Counted from the first letter of the stretch, positions 9,245-17,436 are shown. The stretch is DNA of 64,000 nt from Mesorhizobium sp. NZP2298 (GCF_013170825.1 NZ_CP033365.1:3794001-3858000); one strand, 5' to 3'. The notes: generated from the sequence alone by a model not told the origin. Made by a program: numbers and translations.

Positions 9245-9676
9245 ATGAAGAAGTTCTTTCTCGTGGCAGCTGCGATGTTGGCAACCGCGCTGTTTGGCAC
9301 GCCGTCCGCAAGTTACGCGGCGATGTTGGAAGCGAAGATCGACGTGTCGTCGCAGACGATGACGGTGCGGTACGGGTCGGAGGTCTATCGCTGGGCCGTG
9401 TCGACCGCCCGCTCGGGTTATTTCACCCCGCGTGGTACATATCGGCCGCAGCGAACCGCCAAGATGTGGTATTCGCGCAAATACGACATGTCGCCGATGC
9501 CCTATTCGGTGTTCTTCCATGGTGGCTACGCCATCCATGGGACGGGCGCTGTCAGGCAACTCGGCCGTCCGGCCTCGCATGGCTGCGTGCGGCTGCACAC
9601 GGCCAATGCCGCGGCTTTCTATTCGATGGTGCGGGAAGTGGGCTTCGGCAACACGCGCATTGTCGTGACGAACTGA
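9245..9676 (+). CDS. L,D-transpeptidase (YkuD domain)
   Basis: The 143-residue exported protein has a signal peptide (residues 1-25, ending SYA) followed by a compact YkuD domain. The catalytic motif is SHGCVRLH, giving His112 and Cys114, with the upstream HGGYAIHGT substrate-loop histidine. Such enzymes make 3-3 peptidoglycan cross-links or attach proteins to peptidoglycan in the periplasm; Rhizobiales carry many. An AAAGGGG site lies about nine bases before the ATG. It is transcribed toward the lpxXL gene and appears to be a single-gene unit. Confidence 0.93.
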   Translation: MKKFFLVAAAMLATALFGTPSASYAAMLEAKIDVSSQTMTVRYGSEVYRWAVSTARSGYFTPRGTYRPQRTAKMWYSRKYDMSPMPYSVFFHGGYAIHGTGAVRQLGRPASHGCVRLHTANAAAFYSMVREVGFGNTRIVVTN

Positions 9677-9742
9677 AACGTCCCGGATTCGCCGTGGCAT
9701 CAATGGCTGGCGCAGAAGTCGCTTTCTCGCCAGCAGCTTGAG

Positions 9743-10735
9743 CTAAGCGCTCGCGGCAGGAGCTGGCTTCGGCCGCTTTTTGCGCCGCCAGTTGCTGATT
9801 TCCCACCTTTTGTGAAACCACATCCACTGGCCGGGATCCTCGCGCACCCAGCGCTCGACCACATCGTTCAGCAGCTGGGTGGTGGCGTGGACGTCGACGC
9901 TGCCGTCAGCGGTGCGCGGCAGGACCAGCTTGTCCTCGATCTCGAGCCGGAAACGGTTGCCTGGCAACCTGATGCAACGCGCCGGATAGACGTCGCAGTC
10001 GTAGTGGCGGGCAAGGGTGCCGAGCACCCGGTTGCTTTGGCAGGGACGGCCGAAGAATGTCGTCTCCAGGCCGTTGGAGAATTTCTGGTCGACAAGGACA
10101 CCGATATTGCCGCCGTTTTCCAACACAGACGCCAGGGCAAACGAGGCTCCCGCCATCGACGGCAGCAGCGCCCCCATGGTCGAACGCCGCGTCGAAAGGA
10201 TGTAGTCGGCGAGGTATGGGTTGTTGGGCGGGCGAAACAGCGCCGTGATGTTCATGCCGAAAGTGGCCGCCGCCACCGGCAGCAGTTCGAAATTGCCGAG
10301 ATGGCCGGTGAAGACGATATGCGGCTGCTTCTCCGCGGCGATCTCGACGAAATGTTCTACTCCCTTGACCTCGACGCGGCCGGGCTTGCTGGCAGCCGGG
10401 TCATAGTCGAACAGGGCGTCGAGGAAGATGTATTCGGCGGCGAGGCGGGCCATGTTGCCCCACATGTCGGAGGCGATGGCCTGGATTTCGTCCTCGCTCT
10501 TTTCCGGATAGGCGTTGCGCAGATTGTCGATGGCGACCTGATGGCGCCCGACCCGGGGGCCAATGAGGCGCGCGACCCGGTCGGCGAAATTCAATGCGCT
10601 GTCGACCGGCAGCAGGCGCAGCACCGAAAGGATGATCATCGCCGCACGCGCAACCAGCCAGTAGTTCGCCTGGCGCAACTGCCGACCGTAGCGAAATCTG
10701 AGGTCGCGGCGAAACTTCTTGAGCACCGAGGTCAA
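9743..10735 (-). CDS. lpxXL: Lipid A long-chain acyltransferase (LpxXL type)
   Basis: The 330-residue protein is an HtrB/LpxL-family acyltransferase: N-terminal amphipathic or membrane anchor at about 25-45, catalytic HX4E as TGHLGNFE near residue 145, and the following RPPNNPY motif. In Rhizobium and Sinorhizobium the homologue in this position, downstream of acpXL, fabF2, fabF1 and adh, transfers the 27-hydroxyoctacosanoyl group from AcpXL to lipid A. That assignment rests on gene order rather than on a residue I can read. It begins four bases after the adh stop, so it is in the same operon. Confidence 0.88.
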   Translation of the reverse strand: MTSVLKKFRRDLRFRYGRQLRQANYWLVARAAMIILSVLRLLPVDSALNFADRVARLIGPRVGRHQVAIDNLRNAYPEKSEDEIQAIASDMWGNMARLAAEYIFLDALFDYDPAASKPGRVEVKGVEHFVEIAAEKQPHIVFTGHLGNFELLPVAAATFGMNITALFRPPNNPYLADYILSTRRSTMGALLPSMAGASFALASVLENGGNIGVLVDQKFSNGLETTFFGRPCQSNRVLGTLARHYDCDVYPARCIRLPGNRFRLEIEDKLVLPRTADGSVDVHATTQLLNDVVERWVREDPGQWMWFHKRWEISNWRRKKRPKPAPAASA

Positions 10736-10739
10736 GGCC

Positions 10740-11768
10740 CTAGGCGACGCGCAGGATGATCTTGCCGAAGACGTCGCGGCCTTCCATGCGCTTCAACGCG
10801 GCGTCGATATCGTCGAATCCGACCTCGGTGTCGATGACCGGTGCGACCTGTCCCGCCGCCATTTTCTGCATGGCGTTGGCCATGTTTTCCATTCGGCAAC
10901 CGAAGGATCCGAGCAGCTTCAGCTGCTGCTGGAACAGCTGCATCAGGTTGATCTGCGTCGACACGCCGGAGGTCGAGCCGCAGGTCACCAGGCGGCCGCC
11001 GCGCTTCAGGCACAGCATCGAGCCGGCAAAGGTGTCGGCGCCGACATGTTCGAACACGACGTCGACGCCCTTCTTCTTCGTCAGCTTGCGCACGACGCCT
11101 TCGAAGCGGTCGTCGCGATAGTTGATGACATGGTCGGCGCCGAGCGCCTTGGCCTTGTCGATCTTGTCGTTCGAGCCGACCGTGGTGATGATGGTGCAAC
11201 CCATCCGCTTGGCGAGCTGGATGGCGGCCGAGCCGATGCCGGAGCCGCCGGCATGGACGAGGATGGTTTCACCCGGCTGAAGCTTGGCGTTGTCGAACAG
11301 CATGTGCTCGACCGTGCCGAAGGTGACAGGCGCCACCGCGGCGCCAATGTCGGTCACGCCGGGTGGGGCCGGCACCAGCAGGCGTGCGGGCAGGTTGATC
11401 TTTTCCTGCGCGAAGCCGTCGAGATGGAAACCGTGAACGCCGGAAACATGTTCGCACAGATTGTCGCGGCCTTCGCGGCAGGCGCGACAAAGGCCGCAGG
11501 TGCGCGCGCCATAGATCGACACCAATTGTCCGGGCAGCAGGCTGGAAACGCCAGGGCCGACCGCCTCGACCTCGCCGGAGGCTTCAGCGCCGACGACCAG
11601 CGGCAGCTTGCGCTTGGCGAAGGCCATGCCGCGCCAGCCCCAGACGTCGATATGGTTCAGCGCCACCGCCTTCACGCGCAACGTGACTTCGCCGAGTGCG
11701 GGCGGCGGGGGAGGCGGCAGGTCCACCGTCTCAAGACGCCGGTCCTCGATAAGTTGCAATGCGCGCAT
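10740..11768 (-). CDS. Zinc-type alcohol dehydrogenase of the VLCFA cluster
   Basis: The 342-residue medium-chain dehydrogenase has the four-cysteine structural zinc lobe (CGLCRACREGRDNLC, about residues 91-105), the GAEASGEVEAVGPGV motif and a Rossmann nucleotide site at VHAGGSGIGSAAIQLA. It lacks the usual catalytic GHE zinc motif, having GAEASGE, so it may act more like a quinone or enoyl reductase. In rhizobia the gene in this position is called adh2XL and is thought to help make the very long chain acyl group. Gaps of 36 and 4 bp tie it to fabF1 and lpxXL. Confidence 0.85.
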   Translation of the reverse strand: MRALQLIEDRRLETVDLPPPPPPALGEVTLRVKAVALNHIDVWGWRGMAFAKRKLPLVVGAEASGEVEAVGPGVSSLLPGQLVSIYGARTCGLCRACREGRDNLCEHVSGVHGFHLDGFAQEKINLPARLLVPAPPGVTDIGAAVAPVTFGTVEHMLFDNAKLQPGETILVHAGGSGIGSAAIQLAKRMGCTIITTVGSNDKIDKAKALGADHVINYRDDRFEGVVRKLTKKKGVDVVFEHVGADTFAGSMLCLKRGGRLVTCGSTSGVSTQINLMQLFQQQLKLLGSFGCRMENMANAMQKMAAGQVAPVIDTEVGFDDIDAALKRMEGRDVFGKIILRVA

Positions 11769-11804
11769 TGGGCCTGTCGGTTCTGTAGGGCTGAAAAAGG
11801 TCGC

Positions 11805-13082
11805 TTAGACCGGTTCCCGTGCCATGACAAGGCAAGTGTTCTGGCCGCCGAAGCCGAAGGAGTTCGACAAAACGCTGCGAACCTCGGCGTTGCGCTTCTT
11901 GTTGGGCACCACGTCGAGCACGATCGCCGGGTCGGGATTGTCGTAGTTGATGGTCGGCGGGATGACGCTTTCGCGCATGGTCATCAGCGAGAATGCCGCC
12001 TCGACGGCGCCAGCCGCCGACAGCGTGTGGCCGATCATCGACTTGTTGGACGAAACCGGCATGGAGCTTATGCGCTCGCCGAATACGGTCGACAGCGCCA
12101 GATGTTCCATCTTGTCGTTCTCGGGGGTCGACGTGCCGTGGGCGTTGACATAGTCGATCTCGTCTTCACTCAGGCCGGCATCGGCGAGGGCGGCGCGAAC
12201 CGCGGCGATGGCGGGCGAAGCGTCCGGCTTCGAGCGGGTGCGGTGGAAGTCGTCGGCCTTCTCGCCGCAACCGCTGAGGACGCCAAGAACGGTCGCGCCG
12301 CGAGCCAGTGCCGCCTCAAGCGATTCTAATACCAGCGCCCCGGATCCCTCGGCCAATACGAAGCCGTCGCGATCCCTGGAAAAAGGCTTCGATGCCTTTT
12401 CGGGAATGTCGTTGTGCGTGGAGAGCGCCGAAAGCAATGAGAAGCGGATCAATGCCTCGGCGGTGGCAGAACCGTCCGCGCCGATCGATAGCGCACGGTC
12501 GCATTCGCCGCGTCGGATCGCCTCGACACCGAGCTGGATCGCGGTGGCACCTGAAGCGCAAGCCGTCGACAGGGTGATCGGCAGACCGCGTGTGCCAAGG
12601 CGGTCGGCAAGGCGGTCGGCGATCGAACCGAACTGGGTGGTCTCGAAAATATCCAGCTCTTTCAAGCTACGCGCCACCCGAAGCAGTCTTTCGGCGGCGG
12701 TGTCATCCTTGTCCTTGTCAGAATTGTAGAGCGAGAAGCGCTCGGCCCAGTCGAGTTCGACCGGCGGCGATGCTAGGAAAAGCGGTCCACCGAAGTCGCT
12801 GGAATCAAGACCGGCTTCGGTCACCGCTTCGAGGCCCGCAAGCTCGGCTAGCTCATAGGTGAGCGGACTGGCACCTTTCGAACTCGACGGCAGGAAATCG
12901 ACCATGCCGGAGATGCGGGTATTCAGTTGATCGATGGGAAAGCGGGTGATCGGGTGGATGCCCGACTTGCCGGAGGTCAACGCCGCCCAATTGTCGGTCT
13001 TGCCGACGCCAAGCGAGGTGACCACGCCGATGCCGGTGACGGCGACGATTGGCCTGCCCATGTGATCGTTCAGATTGGCCAT
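11805..13082 (-). CDS. Beta-ketoacyl-ACP synthase II, active (FabF1XL)
   Basis: The 425-residue ketosynthase has all three catalytic elements of the KAS I/II class: Cys175 in LSTACASG, His315 in VNAHGTSTPEND and His352 in NKSMIGHTLSA, with the conserved lysine at 347. It should elongate acyl chains carried by AcpXL to C28. It lies 50 bp downstream of a second, cysteine-less ketosynthase, so the two probably act as a pair. The start at 13082 is uncertain; the ATG at codon 8 is an alternative. Confidence 0.9.
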   Translation of the reverse strand: MANLNDHMGRPIVAVTGIGVVTSLGVGKTDNWAALTSGKSGIHPITRFPIDQLNTRISGMVDFLPSSSKGASPLTYELAELAGLEAVTEAGLDSSDFGGPLFLASPPVELDWAERFSLYNSDKDKDDTAAERLLRVARSLKELDIFETTQFGSIADRLADRLGTRGLPITLSTACASGATAIQLGVEAIRRGECDRALSIGADGSATAEALIRFSLLSALSTHNDIPEKASKPFSRDRDGFVLAEGSGALVLESLEAALARGATVLGVLSGCGEKADDFHRTRSKPDASPAIAAVRAALADAGLSEDEIDYVNAHGTSTPENDKMEHLALSTVFGERISSMPVSSNKSMIGHTLSAAGAVEAAFSLMTMRESVIPPTINYDNPDPAIVLDVVPNKKRNAEVRSVLSNSFGFGGQNTCLVMAREPV

Positions 13083-13132
13083 CCGGGAGCCCTCGAGCGT
13101 TTATCGTTGCAGCATGGATCGGGAGCGCCGCG

Positions 13133-14323
13133 TTACGCGGCGTTGACCAGCGCCATGCCCTCGAATTGGTGATAGCCGATCGCCGTTGCAAGGACCGTCG
13201 TGGGAACGCCTTCGAACGGCTTCTCGGCTGCGGCATCGAAAATAGGGTAGCCGGCCCTGCGGTCGACGGCGAGTGCCGCCAGCGCCACCGCGAAAGGAAA
13301 CTGCGCTTCCTTCATGTGTCCGGTCAGCGTCGAGAAGCCGCGCGTGGCAATCGCCGGATTGGCATCGAGCACCGCCTTCTCGGCGGTGGTTGCGGCATGC
13401 GCGCCCGAGGCGCCCGACAAGGCAAGCAGCTTGCCGTTCGGCAGCGCCGCCTGGCTGAGTAATGCTGCGATCTCGGCGCCGAGCTCTCCGCGCGAGCGCC
13501 TGGCGCGGCCGGAAACCACCGGTCCGAGCTCGGCGTAGATCTTGCGCCCGCGGCTCACGGCGTGTTCGCGCTGCTCCAGCACCAGGAAGGCACCGCCGGA
13601 TCCAGTGACGATGCCGCCCCCCTCGGCGCCCTGTCTTTGCCACACAGGTTTCCAGGGGCCGCGATGCAAATAGCCGGCCAGCTCGTAACCGAGCAGCATG
13701 TCGGAATGTTCGGTCTGGAAGGCGCCGCCGACCAGGATGTGCGTCGACTGGCCGGAACGGATGCGCGCGGCGGCCGTTTCGACGGCGGCGACGCCGGCAC
13801 CTTCCTCGCCCATGAAGGTGCGCGACGAGCCCGTCACCTTGTGGACGATGGAGATGTTGCCGGCGAGCAGGTTGGAAAGCTGCGCCAAAAACAGGGTCGG
13901 CCGCAACTCGGTGGTCAGCTTCTCATTGAGCAGCACGTCGCGGTCGTTGCGGCTCTCGGATGCGGCGAGAATGGCGGCATCGACTGCCTCGTCGCGCTCG
14001 CCGCCGCCGGCGGCCACCACCATGTCCATGGTCGTGCAGAGCTCATCATTGCCTTTGATGCCGGCGTCGTCGAGCGCAAGCCCGGCGGCATAGGTGCCGA
14101 GCCGCTGCCATGTTTCCATCTGCCGCTGGTCGCCGCGCTTGGCGATCTGCAGGTTCCAGTCGATCTCCGGCAGCGGATGGACGGTGTAGGGCGCAAAGCG
14201 AGCGGCTTCGAGCACCGGCTGCAGGCCCGGCTGCGCCAGCTTCTGCCAGTGGGCGTCAGGACCTTCTCCCAGCGAGGAGACAAGGCCGATACCAGTGATG
14301 ACGACGTCGCGGGGGCTGCTCAT
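13133..14323 (-). CDS. Ketosynthase-like protein lacking the catalytic cysteine (FabF2XL)
   Basis: The 396-residue protein has the KAS fold (VVITGIGLVSSLGEG opening, GYELAGYLHRG, ITGSGGAFLVLEQ-type core, GHMKEA near 336) but the nucleophile position reads TFMGEEGAG near residues 169-177 and the only cysteine is Cys96. The first histidine position reads GASGAHA. Only the second histidine (His336) is kept. This is the pattern of a chain-length factor or decarboxylating partner in type II polyketide synthases, so I infer a non-condensing partner for the adjacent FabF1. Rhizobial clusters carry a second fabF at this position. Confidence 0.85.
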   Translation of the reverse strand: MSSPRDVVITGIGLVSSLGEGPDAHWQKLAQPGLQPVLEAARFAPYTVHPLPEIDWNLQIAKRGDQRQMETWQRLGTYAAGLALDDAGIKGNDELCTTMDMVVAAGGGERDEAVDAAILAASESRNDRDVLLNEKLTTELRPTLFLAQLSNLLAGNISIVHKVTGSSRTFMGEEGAGVAAVETAAARIRSGQSTHILVGGAFQTEHSDMLLGYELAGYLHRGPWKPVWQRQGAEGGGIVTGSGGAFLVLEQREHAVSRGRKIYAELGPVVSGRARRSRGELGAEIAALLSQAALPNGKLLALSGASGAHAATTAEKAVLDANPAIATRGFSTLTGHMKEAQFPFAVALAALAVDRRAGYPIFDAAAEKPFEGVPTTVLATAIGYHQFEGMALVNAA

Positions 14324-14379
14324 GGGCGGCTTTGTGGGTCAGGCGGCAGAGCGCGTCAAGGTCGCGTGCTCAACTGACG

Positions 14380-14673
14380 TCAGGCGGTCTTGGCTGCGAC
14401 CAGCGCGTCGATCTTGGCGCACAGGTTCTTCATGACGAAGTAGTCGTCGGTCGACGCCTTGCCGTCATTGACTTCCTGGGTCCACTTTTCCAGCGGCACC
14501 TTGATGCCGAATTCCTTGTCGATGGCGAAGACGATGTCGAGGAAATCGAGGCTGTCGATGCCGAGATCGTCGATCGTGTGGCTCTCGGGTGTGATGGTGT
14601 CGATATCGATCTCGCTGGTGTCGGCAATGATCTTGGCGACTTTGTCGAACGTGGTGGAATTCGTGGTGGACAA
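14380..14673 (-). CDS. acpXL: Acyl carrier protein AcpXL
   Basis: The 97-residue acidic carrier protein has the phosphopantetheine site as [11 protein letters not shown], with Ser41 as the attachment serine. It is longer than the housekeeping ACP, at the size of rhizobial AcpXL, which carries 27-hydroxyoctacosanoate for lipid A. It is the first gene of a five-gene leftward operon (acpXL, fabF2, fabF1, adh, lpxXL). In the rhizobial clusters I know, fabZ follows acpXL; here only 56 bp separate acpXL from fabF2. Confidence 0.93.
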   Translation of the reverse strand: MSTTNSTTFDKVAKIIADTSEIDIDTITPESHTIDDLGIDSLDFLDIVFAIDKEFGIKVPLEKWTQEVNDGKASTDDYFVMKNLCAKIDALVAAKTA

Positions 14674-14800
14674 CGGGCTTTTCCTTCTTTGCGGGCGGAA
14701 TCTGTCCGCATCTTGTTTGGGCGCTGTCTAATCGGTTTTTCCCAGCAGGAAAAGGCCTGATAAGCCGGGCGCAGATGGGTAGGCTGCCCAAGAAACGCAA

Positions 14801-14832
14801 GAAGGGCCGGCCGGTCAACCCGGTGGCCCTTC
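14801..14832 (-). terminator. Rho-independent-type hairpin after the slipin gene
   Basis: An 8-bp GC-rich stem (GAAGGGCC with GGCCCTTC) encloses a loop that can form a second short CCGG stem. On the minus strand it is followed by a T-rich stretch. It lies 76 bp beyond the slipin stop and upstream of acpXL. Confidence 0.65.
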
Positions 14833-14907
14833 CCATTACGTCACGTCAGTCCCTGTTTCGGTGCCTGTCGTTTTCCCAAAACCGGAATCAATTTTGGGCG
14901 ACATGCA

Positions 14908-16053
14908 TCAGTTGTCGCGGAGCTTGACCAGGTCGTTGAGCAATCCGCCCGTTCCGTTGTGGACGGTCAGCCGCTCGACCTTGCCGGCGATGGTTTCCAG
15001 AGCCTCGAGCTCCTTCAGCCGCAGCATCACCGGGTTCTCCGCCATCACCCTGGCCGTGTTGAGCAGCGAACGCGTGGCGTTCGTCTCCTCGCGGCGGCGG
15101 ATGACATTGGCCTCGGCCTGCTTTTCGGCCGACACCACCTGATTCAGGATCTCGCGCATTTCGCCCGGCAGGATGACATCCTTGAGGGCGATATCGCTGA
15201 CCTCCACACCGATCTCGGCCATGTCGGCACGCACCTTGGCTGCCGCTTCCTCGTCGACTGTCACCTTCTTTTCAAGGATCTGGTCAAGCGTCAGCGAGCC
15301 CAGCGTCTTGCGGAAGGCGTATTGCAGGGCGCGGTAAAGGGCTTCAGAGAAGTCCTTCACGGCGCTCACCGCCTTGACCGGATCGACGACCCGGTATTCG
15401 GCGGCGATGTTGACGCGGATCGTCACGCGATCCTTGGTCAGCACTTCCTGCCCGGCGACGTCGAGCGACTGGCGCTTGAGGTCGACGACCTTCACCTGCA
15501 CCATGCGTCCGACATTCCAGAAGCCGTGCATGCCCGCGGAAAGCGTCCGGACCAGAACACCGTCGATGAACAGCAACCCGGCCTGGCCGTCGAGGACCGG
15601 ATGGACCGACATCAACTCCGCCTTCCTGGCCTGGCCGAGCCGGCGCATGACCGCCGGATCGATGGTCAGATCGGCCGATGTGTCGATCAGCGCCACCGTC
15701 CACGGACCGGCATCCGTCCACAGCACCAGCTTGCGATCCGGCGCCAGCACGGCATGCAAATTGCCGTCACGCTCGATGACGGCGACATCCGTGCGCCCGG
15801 TGCGAACGACGGTGAGATGACGCGCGGCCACATCCGGGAGCTTGTCGAACAACGCCTTCTCATATGCCGAAACGAATTCCGGATTCTTCAGATCGTGCCG
15901 GGACACTTCCAGGCTTCCGCGCCGATTGGCGAGCGAGTGCTCGCCCGGCAGCAGGACGGCCTTGATCTCCCCCTTGTGGAGGGTGAGGGCACGTTCGTTT
16001 TCCCTTACGAGGACGCGCTCGCGTCCAAGAACCTTGTCGAGAATAGTCGTCAT
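14908..16053 (-). CDS. Slipin/SPFH-domain protein with long N-terminal extension
   Basis: The 381-residue protein carries an SPFH (stomatin) domain at about residues 165-345, seen in GLLFIDGVLVRTL, VLTKDRVTIRVNIAAEYRV and the C-terminal AEKQAEANVIRRREETNATRS helix. Unlike classical stomatins it has no clear N-terminal membrane hairpin; the first 160 residues are a soluble domain with LVLWTDAGPW. Family members form large membrane-associated rings. The start at 16053 follows AGGAG eight bases upstream. It appears to be transcribed alone. Confidence 0.85.
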   Translation of the reverse strand: MTTILDKVLGRERVLVRENERALTLHKGEIKAVLLPGEHSLANRRGSLEVSRHDLKNPEFVSAYEKALFDKLPDVAARHLTVVRTGRTDVAVIERDGNLHAVLAPDRKLVLWTDAGPWTVALIDTSADLTIDPAVMRRLGQARKAELMSVHPVLDGQAGLLFIDGVLVRTLSAGMHGFWNVGRMVQVKVVDLKRQSLDVAGQEVLTKDRVTIRVNIAAEYRVVDPVKAVSAVKDFSEALYRALQYAFRKTLGSLTLDQILEKKVTVDEEAAAKVRADMAEIGVEVSDIALKDVILPGEMREILNQVVSAEKQAEANVIRRREETNATRSLLNTARVMAENPVMLRLKELEALETIAGKVERLTVHNGTGGLLNDLVKLRDN

Positions 16054-16311
16054 TGTCTTACTCCTGTCGGGCATGGCCCCATGCGAGGCGTCACGTCATG
16101 CGTCGATCTTCCCTTCGTTTCTCGTTTCACGTCGTCATGGTCCGGACACGAATGATCCGGGGACTGGTGGCATCAATCCGTGGCGGGCCTTCGGGAGCGG
16201 GTCGCGGGGCAGCGAAGCGGGCTCGGCAAGCCTTGGCCTGCATTGCCGGCGACACTGCGCCTTGACCGTCACCGCGGACCTGGCCGCGAGCCGATGGCAT
16301 CGGACCTTTCA
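16054..16311. other. Intergenic region without a recognisable gene
   Basis: Between the slipin start and the terminator of the tRNA-like pair I see no convincing coding frame. The short open frames here lack ribosome sites and have low-complexity Ala/Arg/Pro composition. The slipin promoter must lie in this stretch, but no clear -35/-10 pair stands out. Confidence 0.5.
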
Positions 16312-16343
16312 AAACGGCCTTGGCCCGAAGGCTTCGGCCGTTT
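16312..16343 (-). terminator. Hairpin terminator downstream of the tRNA-like pair
   Basis: AAACGGCC at 16312-16319 pairs with GGCCGTTT at 16336-16343, with a second CCGAAG/CTTCGG hairpin possible inside. On the minus strand the stem is followed by TTTTG. It lies about 70 bp past the second tRNA-like gene, fitting termination of that transcript. Confidence 0.6.
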
Positions 16344-16414
16344 GTCAGGTCTTCAGCATTCCAGTCCCCGGACCGTTTTCAGATAACACCGTGGCAGGGT
16401 GCTGGCTTATCAGG

Positions 16415-16487
16415 CCAATGGAGAAGGAATCGAACCTTCGACAGTCAGATTACAAGTCTGATGCTCTCCCAACTGAGCTATCCGTGG
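16415..16487 (-). tRNA. Atypical tRNA-like sequence, anticodon TGT (Thr-type), no CCA
   Basis: Read on the minus strand, this 73-nt segment has a standard D arm (TAGCTCAG, GAGC), a perfect 5-bp anticodon stem (TCAGA/TCTGA) with seven-base loop CTTGTAA giving anticodon TGT, and a perfect T arm (GAAGG TTCGATT CCTTC). The acceptor stem is poor: 5' CCACGGA against 3' TCCATTG has two mismatches, and the 3' end is followed by CCT instead of CCA. Its first bases are the CCA tail of the upstream tRNA-like gene. It could be a decayed tRNA-Thr or a tRNA-like RNA. Confidence 0.5.
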
Positions 16488-16559
16488 TGCAGACGACGGG
16501 ACTCGAACCCACAACCTCCGGACCCAAGTCCGGCGCTCTCCCAGTTGAGCTACATCCGC
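16485..16559 (-). tRNA. Atypical tRNA-like sequence, six-base anticodon loop (TGG, Pro-type), CCA encoded
   Basis: The acceptor stem pairs fully (GCGGATG with CGTCTGC, two G-T wobbles), A73 and an encoded CCA follow, the D arm is regular and the T arm is GTGGG TTCGAGT CCCGT. The anticodon stem CCGGA/TCCGG is perfect but encloses only six bases, CTTGGG, one short of the normal seven. If read as TGG it would be proline, yet it has G1-C72, not the C1-G72 pair of bacterial tRNA-Pro. So it is either a tRNA with a deleted loop base or an unusual tRNA-like RNA. Confidence 0.55.
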
Positions 16560-16670
16560 GATCCCAATCCCCAAAGCGGCGCCGTATACAGGGCGGCAAA
16601 GCCGCCTGCACGGGCGGAGACGAAAGCTCCAACCGTTGTGCTCACTTCGGTTCTCGTGACCGGGAGCGCG

Positions 16671-16699
16671 GCTATAGAGCCTGCGACGGGTTGTCGCAA
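16671..16699 (-). promoter_or_regulatory. Sigma-70-type promoter for the tRNA-like pair
   Basis: On the minus strand TTGCGA (16694-16699) and TATAGC (16671-16676) are spaced by exactly 17 bases. The predicted start is about 105 bases before the first tRNA-like gene. A GGCGGC-AAA-GCCGCC hairpin at 16592-16606 lies in the leader. It is also beyond the stop of the leftward histidine phosphatase gene, so it should serve only the RNA genes. Confidence 0.6.
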
Positions 16700-16788
16700 G
16701 CGGCATTGTCGGGGCGAATTCGCGGCTTCTTTCGGGGGTGGTATTTCGGCAACACCGCGTCCGACGTCTGTGACGCGATACCGCATCG

Positions 16789-17337
16789 CTAGAAGGTGAC
16801 ACGGCCGAGCACACGCAGGCCGTCGCCCTGCGGCTCGACGACCACGGCTTCTCCCTCTCGCGGCGAAATACCGGTCAGCGCCACGATGTCTTCCAGATGG
16901 GTGACCATGACCAGGTTATCCGAGCCGGAATAGGCGCGGATTTCCTTCATGATGGCGGCGATCTGCGCTGCCTTTTGAGCATCGTCACCCCTCAGCAGAT
17001 CGAGCGGCGCAAACAGCTCCGGCTCGGCCTCGAAGGCGATGCGGGCGGTGTCGAGGCAGCGGCAGTAGCGGCTGGACAGCACGCGCTCGATCGGCGCGGC
17101 GCGCGCGGCAAACAAGGCGCCGATCTTGCTCGCCTGCTGTTTGCCGCGCGCAGAGAGGTTGATCTGGGTGGCGCAGCTGTCGATGTCGAAATTGGCTGGA
17201 TCAGTGGTGCCAGTGACCATGGCATGGCGCAGCAGCACCACATGGCCGCCATCGCGCAGCAACGCCCAGCCGGCATCCGTGGCATGGGCCGCGACGGGAA
17301 TGACGAGCAGGAACAAGGCCAGGGCAAATCGGATCAT
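16789..17337 (-). CDS. Exported histidine phosphatase family protein
   Basis: The 182-residue protein starts with a signal peptide (about residues 1-19, ending AHA) followed by a phosphoglycerate-mutase-like fold. The phosphohistidine motif is LLRHAM near residue 35, the conserved arginine lies in SSRYCRCLDTA, and the second catalytic histidine is in VMVTHLEDI. Members of this periplasmic group remove phosphate from diverse substrates; the substrate here is unknown. The start at 17337 is supported by GGAAGGA seven bases upstream. It lies about 100 bp after the caspase-TPR gene in the same direction. Confidence 0.85.
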   Translation of the reverse strand: MIRFALALFLLVIPVAAHATDAGWALLRDGGHVVLLRHAMVTGTTDPANFDIDSCATQINLSARGKQQASKIGALFAARAAPIERVLSSRYCRCLDTARIAFEAEPELFAPLDLLRGDDAQKAAQIAAIMKEIRAYSGSDNLVMVTHLEDIVALTGISPREGEAVVVEPQGDGLRVLGRVTF

Positions 17338-17436
17338 CGCGGTCCTTCCAGGAGCCCGACACCGGGCTCCGGTCATTCGCATATAGGGATCGGAAGGCCG
17401 GCACAAAGACAAGCGGGCGTCGCAGACGGCCCAGTC

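Noticed and set aside
10740..11768. Calling the cluster dehydrogenase a classical zinc alcohol dehydrogenase
   Set aside because: The structural zinc lobe is present but the catalytic GHE motif reads GAE, so only the broad family is claimed.
16415..16559. The tRNA-like genes as an integration site for a genomic island
   Set aside because: No integrase, direct-repeat copy of the tRNA end or change in gene content is seen on either side.
15842..16799. Rightward open frames running through the tRNA-like genes
   Set aside because: The peptides contain strings such as RRDSNPQPPDPSPALSQLSY that are the translation of tRNA complements, a well-known false gene pattern.
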